Assembly (NCBI GenBank): GCA_013375405.1
Contig: JABXJU010000070.1
Coordinates: 1-19,651 of the forward strand
Source: Candidatus Helarchaeota archaeon
Lineage (GTDB): Archaea; Asgardarchaeota; Lokiarchaeia; Helarchaeales; HEL-GB-A
Direction: 5' to 3'
DNA: 19,651 bases
Part shown: positions 14,468-19,651 of the stretch, in pieces
Layout of the letters: every line of letters starts with the position of its first letter
Position numbering within the stretch: the first letter of the stretch is position 1
The notes under the pieces: model-generated
Database searches by the model: none
What the model saw: only the letters and a program-made list of their open reading frames with translations
What the model was told of the DNA's origin: nothing
Position numbers and translations under genes: made by a program

Positions 14468-15340
14468 ATGTATAAAAATGACTTTAAACAAAAATCAAAA
14501 AATATTTCTAGGGCAGAAAGGAATGGTTTAGAAATTTGGTGTACTAATTGTGGGTTCCATCGCCCTGTTAATTACACAAAAATTCGAAAATTACGAAAAA
14601 ATAATGAATTCATATGTGAAAACTGCAAGATGAAAATTTTCCAAGTACAAACAGGTCAACCTTGCGCAATGAGGAGCATTGTTCCAACTTTGGAAAAGGA
14701 ACTTCGTGATTTTTTTCTGATTGGATTCGTTCAAAAAGAAATTGATGTTTGGGATTGTCAAGGTGAATTTGGGAAATCCCCCGACCCTATTATTATCAAT
14801 GGAATCCCGATGCGTATAGTCACTGGAGATATCCCGTTTTATTGGAAGGAAAAATATTATATCATTGAATTAAAATTAGCTAAATTGAATTGTGGTAAAC
14901 AGGGAGGACAAGGCATTTACACTGATAGACGGGAATTAATCTCATTGAGATCGAGTCAATGGAAAATGCTCTTAAGTGGAGTGGGAATTTTGATTATTGT
15001 CGTTGAACCAAAACCTTCCCAAATAGGACTGATTAGAATAGAGGGGAAAACGAAAGAAGATTGTCAGGAGTTAATTGAAAATTTATATCGCCAATGGATA
15101 GCAAATGATCTAATCCCTTATGATGTGTATATTTTAAATGGAGAACTCTTCAAAGAGTACTGGGAAAAATCACTGAGGGATAAGCAAACCAGATCTAGAA
15201 CGGTTTTTGGGCATGATGAGTACTTTAAAACTGTAACATTGAGAGACATAGATAAGTTAATCCCCGCAGCTAAAGTTTGCGTTAAATATTCAGAATTATT
15301 GAATGGAAAAATTATAGATGTTATCTTAGGTAGATTATAA
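14468..15340 (+). CDS. Zinc-ribbon protein with nuclease-like D...ExK motif, paralogue 2
   Basis: 290 residues and clearly a diverged duplicate of the preceding gene. It shares the zinc ribbon (Cys25, Cys28, Cys50, Cys53), the R-K-R helix between the cysteine pairs, and VWDCQGEFGKSPDP (about 94-107). It also shares GDIPFYW (120-126), the IIELKLAKLNC block (132-142) and the downstream GILIIVVEP strand, EDC helix and FKEYWEKSLR. Asp121, Glu134 and Lys136 keep exactly the spacing of paralogue 1, so the putative active site is conserved in both copies. It has about 17 extra basic residues at the N-terminus and lacks the Gly-Arg loop. A heterodimer or functional split between the copies is plausible but unproven. 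The stop lies about 80 bp before tRNA-Ile on the same strand. Confidence 0.7.
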   Translation: MYKNDFKQKSKNISRAERNGLEIWCTNCGFHRPVNYTKIRKLRKNNEFICENCKMKIFQVQTGQPCAMRSIVPTLEKELRDFFLIGFVQKEIDVWDCQGEFGKSPDPIIINGIPMRIVTGDIPFYWKEKYYIIELKLAKLNCGKQGGQGIYTDRRELISLRSSQWKMLLSGVGILIIVVEPKPSQIGLIRIEGKTKEDCQELIENLYRQWIANDLIPYDVYILNGELFKEYWEKSLRDKQTRSRTVFGHDEYFKTVTLRDIDKLIPAAKVCVKYSELLNGKIIDVILGRL

Positions 15341-15423
15341 GTTACCATTTAATGTATCCCACATGATTAGAAAAAGTTTTAAAAAACTTGATATAGCATT
15401 AAATCATAATAATTCAAAGCAGT

Positions 15424-15589
15424 GGTCCAGTGGCTTATGTGCTTTTGGGTTTGTACCCGAGCACGGCGACGCTTGGTTAAAGCGCTCGGCTGATATAGGG
15501 CGATATTTTGTCGCACTTTTGACACCGAGAGATCGTGGAGAGTTTCATATTTCGTGAAACTTGCGAAAGTCCGAATCCCACCTGGACCA
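15424..15589 (+). tRNA. tRNA-Ile (GAU) with three introns
   Basis: Acceptor GGTCCAG pairs with CTGGACC, discriminator A at 15589. Three introns are removed. A 33-nt D-loop intron at 14/15 (15438-15470) leaves D stem GCTT/AAGC and loop AGCTTGGTTA. A 28-nt intron at 37/38 (15496-15523) leaves CTCGG-CTGATAA-CCGAG, anticodon GAT. A 30-nt T-stem intron at 52/53 (15539-15568) leaves GTGGG-TCCGAAT-CCCAC. The T-stem junction is a perfect bulge-helix-bulge: TCGT/GCGA central helix, bulges GGA and AAG cut after the second base, inner stem GAGTTTCA/TGAAACTT. The anticodon junction has 3 of 4 central pairs and the stem AGGGCGA/TCGCACT. The D-loop junction also has 3 of 4 pairs, with a long GTGCT...AGCAC stem. 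The mature length is 75 nt. A T-run follows at 15598-15602. Confidence 0.92.
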
Positions 15590-15698
15590 TCACCTTCTTT
15601 TTAAATCTCTCTATCATTACCAACTATATAACTAAAGATATCCAAATTAAACCATTTCACTAAAAAGAAAATAATCTCATATTTCCTTAAATTAAAGA

Positions 15699-16469
15699 TT
15701 AATAATGCTCATTACTTTTAAAAATAAAATCCAGAATGGTTACGAGAAACAGTGGAAATATATTGATGAAATTAGCACACGAATGATATATGACTTGAGG
15801 TACTAATCTTTCAGAACGATGCATGACCCACATCCAAATAAGTCCACTTGTCCATGTGATTAACATCGTTCCACCCCACCACATAATCCAAGTTTGATCC
15901 CAAGGAAACAAATGTATAACAAAAGCTGTATGCCAAAGTGCAAAAACAATTGGTGCGTATATGAGGCGATTTCTCTCAGAAACTCCCGCTTGTTTCCCAG
16001 CATCTTCTAAACATGCTCTCCAAAAAGTTTCCTCAGAGGGGCCATTTATGATAGATGCAAGAAGAATAACGAGGTACATATTAACTGATAAATTTGTAGC
16101 ATAGTTAATGAAGAACAAAGGAATTGAATAGATAAATGGTCCATAAACAAGTAAATATTGTAACCATAAATGCTCACCTTTTAGTTTTAGAGTTAATTTA
16201 AAGCGTTCTTTGTTAAAAACTCCTCCCCGTTTATATCTATAAAGAAGCGTGAGGCCCCAGATTGTTGTCCAATAAATAACTAGGAGAGGTAACCAGACAA
16301 GATTCGAAGCAGCAGTCAATGGATAAAATAAATATGTCACCAAGGTAACTATAACGGGGACTGTAAATGGAACAATAAAGAAGAATGCTTTAGAAAAAGA
16401 ATCACTGCTTTCCTTCATGTTCGTTGGTTCATTGACCGAATTTTTTTGCGAATTATCCATTTGAATCAT
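15699..16469 (-). CDS. CPBP-family intramembrane protease (CAAX/Abi type)
   Basis: 256 residues with about seven hydrophobic segments (starting near 28, 56, 104, 130, 171, 195 and 233), so it lies in the cytoplasmic membrane. The family's catalytic motifs are all present in order: EETFWR (Glu146, Glu147, Arg151; EExxxR), FALWH (Phe176, His180; FxxxH) and HSCAN (His229, Asn233; HxxxN). These glutamate-type proteases include eukaryotic Rce1, which trims prenylated CAAX proteins, and many prokaryotic members linked to bacteriocin self-immunity or peptide maturation. The substrate cannot be read from context, as neighbours are tRNA genes and valS. The first 25 residues are polar and cytoplasmic. 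Confidence 0.88.
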   Translation of the reverse strand: MIQMDNSQKNSVNEPTNMKESSDSFSKAFFFIVPFTVPVIVTLVTYLFYPLTAASNLVWLPLLVIYWTTIWGLTLLYRYKRGGVFNKERFKLTLKLKGEHLWLQYLLVYGPFIYSIPLFFINYATNLSVNMYLVILLASIINGPSEETFWRACLEDAGKQAGVSERNRLIYAPIVFALWHTAFVIHLFPWDQTWIMWWGGTMLITWTSGLIWMWVMHRSERLVPQVIYHSCANFINIFPLFLVTILDFIFKSNEHY

Positions 16470-16522
16470 TTAAATATTTAATAGATATATTAATTGTGAT
16501 TTTTTTGAGAAATTATTTGTAG

Positions 16523-16595
16523 TGGACCAGGCGGGACTTGGACCCGCGGCCTCCACGATGCGAACGTGGCGATCTTCCAGCTGATCTACTGGCCC
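16523..16595 (-). tRNA. tRNA-Ala (CGC)
   Basis: An intronless 73-nt tRNA. Acceptor GGGCCAG/CTGGTCC contains the G3-U70 wobble pair that identifies alanine tRNAs. D arm GATC-AGCTGGAA-GATC; anticodon arm CCACG-TTCGCAT-CGTGG, anticodon CGC; T arm GCGGG-TCCAAGT-CCCGC; discriminator A and no encoded CCA. Its 5' end lies 3 nt after the valS stop on the same strand, so it is probably released from the valS mRNA by RNase P. T-loop position 55 reads C rather than the near-universal T. Confidence 0.95.
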
Positions 16596-16598
16596 ACA

Positions 16599-19079
16599 CT
16601 ATTCTTCTAGTTCCCAATAAACTTCGAGTTTTAGATCTGGGATTTCAAAGTGATATTTCAGCTTCTCTGTTGGATCCTTATCTGTCAGCACAAGTTCATT
16701 GATTTTAAGGGTCCCTGCAACATCACTTATGATTTGGTCTGATCCCTCTAATTTATCAGAGTACTTAATTATTGCTCTTTTGATGAGTGTATTCAAAGGC
16801 ACACCGACTTGCGATTTTTCGCGCCGAAATTCACCAATGAGTTGGATTATCCAAGTCCCAATATATGAAATCTCCTCTTGAATTGCGTATTTTGGTTCAG
16901 GCCACGAGCATAGATGAATACTAGGGACTTTTTTATCTTTCTTAAAGAGTGCGTGATAAATATCTTCCGTTATAAAGGGTGCAACAGGTGCAAATAGTTT
17001 GATAGAATCCAAGATTACACGATAAATCGTATATTGTCCAGTACCTTTCTGATTACTATCTATATCTTTTGAATAGAGCTTATATTTTACTGCCTCCAGA
17101 TAATTATCGCAGAAATCATGCCAAAAGAATTTCCTAAATTCTAAAAGTCCTGCATGAAAATTGTATTTAGCAAAAGAATCGGTAACGATTTCGATAACGG
17201 TATTAAGTTTGCTGAGAATCCACTCGTCAATGGGATTCAATTGTAATTTTGCTTCATCTACTTGGGAAATATTAAAGTCTGCTAGATGTGCAGACGAAAA
17301 TCTGCAAGCGTTCCAAAATTTCGTTAAGAATCGAAGGCTATAAGTTATTTCTTTATAATTAAACGGGTAATCATCACCTAAAGACCCTATAGCGGCCCAT
17401 TGTCTTAGTGCATCAGCCCCATATTTTTCAAGAGGTTTTTCAGGTTCAATAACATTACCGTAACTTTTACTCATTTTTCTACCATCAGTACCTGCAACCA
17501 TACCATTAATCATTAAATCCCGAAAGCAAGGAAGTCCGGTCAATTGTAAGCACCGAAAAATTGTGTAAAATGCCCAAGTGCGGATAATCTCATAGCCTTG
17601 GGGTCTCATAGAACTCGGATAGGTTTTTTTAAAGAATTCGTCGTCCTCGGACCATTTCGCAATGATGAGGGGAGTAATGCTTGAATCTATCCAACAGTCA
17701 CAAACATCAGTAGTTCCCACTATTGGTCCCCCACATTTAGGACATTTCGCAACGGGTGGGGAATCATGGCGTGGGTCAATAGGTAAATCTTCTTCTTTTG
17801 CAGGGATGATATGATTACAGTTTTCGCAGGTATAGAAGGGGATAGGTGTCCCAAAAACGCGTTGTCGACTTATAACCCAATCCCATTCTAAGGCTTCCAC
17901 CCAATCTTCTAATCGTTTAATCATAGTTGGGGGAAACCAGCTCATTTTGTAAGCTGCCTCTAAAATATCTTCTTTAAAGGGACGAATGGAAATGAACCAC
18001 TGCTTGATAGGTAAATACTCTATTGGGGTCAAACAAGAACTTCTTTCAGTGTGAACAATTATCCTGTGGGAGAATTCTTCTTCTTTCTCAAGCAAATTCA
18101 TATCTTTTAAATCATTCACCATGGCTTCGCGAGCTTCTTCAATATTCATTCCCTGATATTTTCCAGCTTCTTCAGTCATTCTGCCATTTTCATCGATAGA
18201 AATAATAACAGGTAGATCATAGCTTTTTTGCCAAGTTATATCAGTTTCATCACCGAAGGTACAAACATAAACAATTCCCGTTCCGAACTCCATATCAACT
18301 TCCGGATCTTGAATGATAGGAACTTCACGATCAAAGAGTGGGAGTTTAACTTTCTTTTGCGATAGTTCATAATATCTTTTATCATCTGGATGAATTAATA
18401 CAGCGACACAAGAGGGTAATAATTCAGGGCGGGTAGTGGCAATGGTTGCATATCCTGAGTTGTCGGATAACGGAAGTTTAATATACCAAAATTTTCCGGG
18501 TTCATCAATATACCCCACTTCTTGTTTTGCAAGAGCTGTACGACATTGGGTACACCAATGAATGGGGTGATCACCTAGAAATAACCAACCTTTTTCAAAG
18601 AAATACAATAAGGATTTCTGAACCATTCGAAGGTAACGTTTGTCCATTGTTTTATAGGTGTAATCCCAATCTGTGGAATAGCCCATGTTATCAAATTGTA
18701 TAGTCATGGTTGAAATTGCTTCATTTGTCCACTCTATACATCTTTTCAGGAATTCTTCACGGTCATCTTTGGAAATTTTAAATTCTTTTTCTACTTTCAG
18801 CTCAGTTGGTAGTCCATGACAATCAAATCCTTGGGGGAAATAGACATTGTATCCCTGCATCCTCTTGAATCTTGCAGCGACGTCAATCCAAGTGTGATTT
18901 AAAATGTGTCCCATGTGTAATGTGCCAGAAGTGAATGGTGGAGGCGTATCTATAGAATAAATTTCCTTATCTTTGATATTAATATTGAATTTGTATATAT
19001 TATGGTCTTTCCAGTTCTGAATCCATTTTTGTTCAATTTCCTTGAAGGTATATCTTTTGGGAAGTTGAAATTTGGCCAT
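16599..19079 (-). CDS. valS: Valyl-tRNA synthetase
   Basis: 826-residue class I synthetase attaching valine to tRNA-Val, complete in the window. The Rossmann nucleotide motifs are HMGH (55-58, HIGH class, in PPPFTSGTLHMGH) and KMSKS (535-539). The inserted CP1 editing domain, with ATTRPE (214-219), clears mischarged threonine. A zinc knuckle is formed by CENC (418-421) and CPKC (446-449). DWVISRQRVFGTPIP (about 400-414) and DVCDCWIDSS are typical of the ValRS/IleRS group. The C-terminal anticodon-binding helical domain starts around 620. Bacterial ValRS has about 60-70 extra coiled-coil residues at the C-terminus; here they are absent, as in many archaea. tRNA-Ala(CGC) follows directly after the stop. 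Confidence 0.97.
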   Translation of the reverse strand: MAKFQLPKRYTFKEIEQKWIQNWKDHNIYKFNINIKDKEIYSIDTPPPFTSGTLHMGHILNHTWIDVAARFKRMQGYNVYFPQGFDCHGLPTELKVEKEFKISKDDREEFLKRCIEWTNEAISTMTIQFDNMGYSTDWDYTYKTMDKRYLRMVQKSLLYFFEKGWLFLGDHPIHWCTQCRTALAKQEVGYIDEPGKFWYIKLPLSDNSGYATIATTRPELLPSCVAVLIHPDDKRYYELSQKKVKLPLFDREVPIIQDPEVDMEFGTGIVYVCTFGDETDITWQKSYDLPVIISIDENGRMTEEAGKYQGMNIEEAREAMVNDLKDMNLLEKEEEFSHRIIVHTERSSCLTPIEYLPIKQWFISIRPFKEDILEAAYKMSWFPPTMIKRLEDWVEALEWDWVISRQRVFGTPIPFYTCENCNHIIPAKEEDLPIDPRHDSPPVAKCPKCGGPIVGTTDVCDCWIDSSITPLIIAKWSEDDEFFKKTYPSSMRPQGYEIIRTWAFYTIFRCLQLTGLPCFRDLMINGMVAGTDGRKMSKSYGNVIEPEKPLEKYGADALRQWAAIGSLGDDYPFNYKEITYSLRFLTKFWNACRFSSAHLADFNISQVDEAKLQLNPIDEWILSKLNTVIEIVTDSFAKYNFHAGLLEFRKFFWHDFCDNYLEAVKYKLYSKDIDSNQKGTGQYTIYRVILDSIKLFAPVAPFITEDIYHALFKKDKKVPSIHLCSWPEPKYAIQEEISYIGTWIIQLIGEFRREKSQVGVPLNTLIKRAIIKYSDKLEGSDQIISDVAGTLKINELVLTDKDPTEKLKYHFEIPDLKLEVYWELEE

Positions 19080-19651
19080 CTTAGAACCTTCGATTTCTTT
19101 AGAATGATGTCACTTATCAATTGAAATTTTATTTTATTTTATCATTTCATTATGAATTAAAAAATTTTCTTATATCAATAAGTAAAAAAATGGATGTTTT
19201 TAGGTTTCCTTCTACTTAAAAAAGAAATAAAATAAAATTTTACAGGTTATAAGGCAGTATATCAACTTTTCATTTGATTCAAAACAAGGAATTTTGATAA
19301 TAATTCTTAAGTTTTTTAATAGTATAATTTTAATTGAAGATTTTATCGAATATTAGTTGTGCTTCATTGTTTAGCTCCAAATCTCGGAATTCTTTTGAAT
19401 CTTCAGTAATTTAATTCGTTGAATCTTGGATCTCTTTTTAAGAGAGAGATAATTGTAGTTATTCATGTATAACATTGTTAATAGGGGACTAATTTGATTA
19501 AGAATGGGTAGAACGTAAGTACCTGAGCGAGATTCTTTTTCTTTTTCAGTTTATGAAAACCATATATATTAATATATAACTTAAGTTCGACAACTTATAT
19601 TTTTATAACAGATTTTTTAATCCTTTCCTCATAATAAAAGTGAATATTTCC
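19080..19651. other. AT-rich intergenic region upstream of valS
   Basis: About 570 bp, very AT-rich, with no convincing gene on either strand. It should hold the valS promoter. Small dyads are ATATATTAATATAT (about 19563-19576) and ATCTCT...AGAGAT (about 19430-19450). A short protein-like stretch on the minus strand (19330-19410) has no start and is closed by a stop on both sides. Confidence 0.5.

Noticed and set aside
15363..15557. 64-codon open frame
   Set aside because: It runs through most of the intron-containing tRNA-Ile gene and reflects RNA sequence rather than a protein.
19330..19410. Minus-strand protein-like stretch (EDSKEFRDLELNNEAQLIFD)
   Set aside because: About 26 codons with no start codon, bounded by a stop at each end and a further stop a few codons upstream. 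Too short and unsupported; at best a decayed remnant.
1..19651. CRISPR array, insertion sequence or integrase
   Set aside because: No regularly spaced repeats, no transposase or tyrosine/serine recombinase motifs, and no IS-type terminal repeats with target duplications were seen in the window.

Overview
The window is AT-rich and archaeal. The archaeal signs are an archaeal-type RNase P RNA, an archaeal initiator tRNA, tRNAs interrupted by bulge-helix-bulge introns, a Tsr3 rRNA-modifying enzyme, a CofD-like protein and TATA-type promoters. A free-standing roadblock/LC7-like protein and the general gene style suggest an Asgard (Lokiarchaeia-like) archaeon. That lineage is inferred from reading, not from a search.

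Layout. 1-221: 3' end of a flavin/pyridine-nucleotide reductase. 327-1661 (-): thiolase. 1792-3348 (+): N6-adenine DNA methyltransferase. 3404-4642 (-): uncharacterised protein with a START/SRPBCC-like C-terminal domain. 4803-6533 (+): Hef/FANCM-like SF2 helicase. 6544-7620 (-): MutY/MIG-type DNA glycosylase plus a small acidic protein. 7729-7896 (+): 55-aa membrane protein. 7893-9257 (-): dihydroorotase/allantoinase-type amidohydrolase. 9316-10221 (-): divergent CofD-like protein. 10523-10915 (+): RNase P RNA, followed by a roadblock-like gene. 11317-11859 (-): tsr3. 11906-12022 (-): initiator tRNA-Met with two introns. 12179-13141 (+): TGT-superfamily (possibly DpdA-like) enzyme whose frame stays open for 64 codons past its TGA. 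13344-13369 (-): isolated copy of a tRNA 3' end. 13639-15340 (+): two tandem paralogues with a zinc ribbon and a nuclease-like D...ExK motif. 15424-15589 (+): tRNA-Ile(GAU) with three introns. 15699-16469 (-): CPBP intramembrane protease. 16523-16595 (-): tRNA-Ala(CGC), directly behind valS (16599-19079, -). 19080-19651: non-coding, AT-rich.

Most of the window is housekeeping: RNA processing and modification (RNase P RNA, Tsr3, tRNAs, ValRS), DNA repair (glycosylase, helicase) and metabolism (thiolase, amidohydrolase). The accessory-looking part is 11.9-15.6 kb. There a transglycosylase-like enzyme with an interrupted frame and a tandem pair of putative zinc-ribbon nucleases lie between two intron-containing tRNA genes. 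An inverted, intronless copy of the tRNA-Ile 3' end lies upstream of the pair. This is the best candidate for an undescribed system or a relic of tRNA-targeted integration. Its function is inference.
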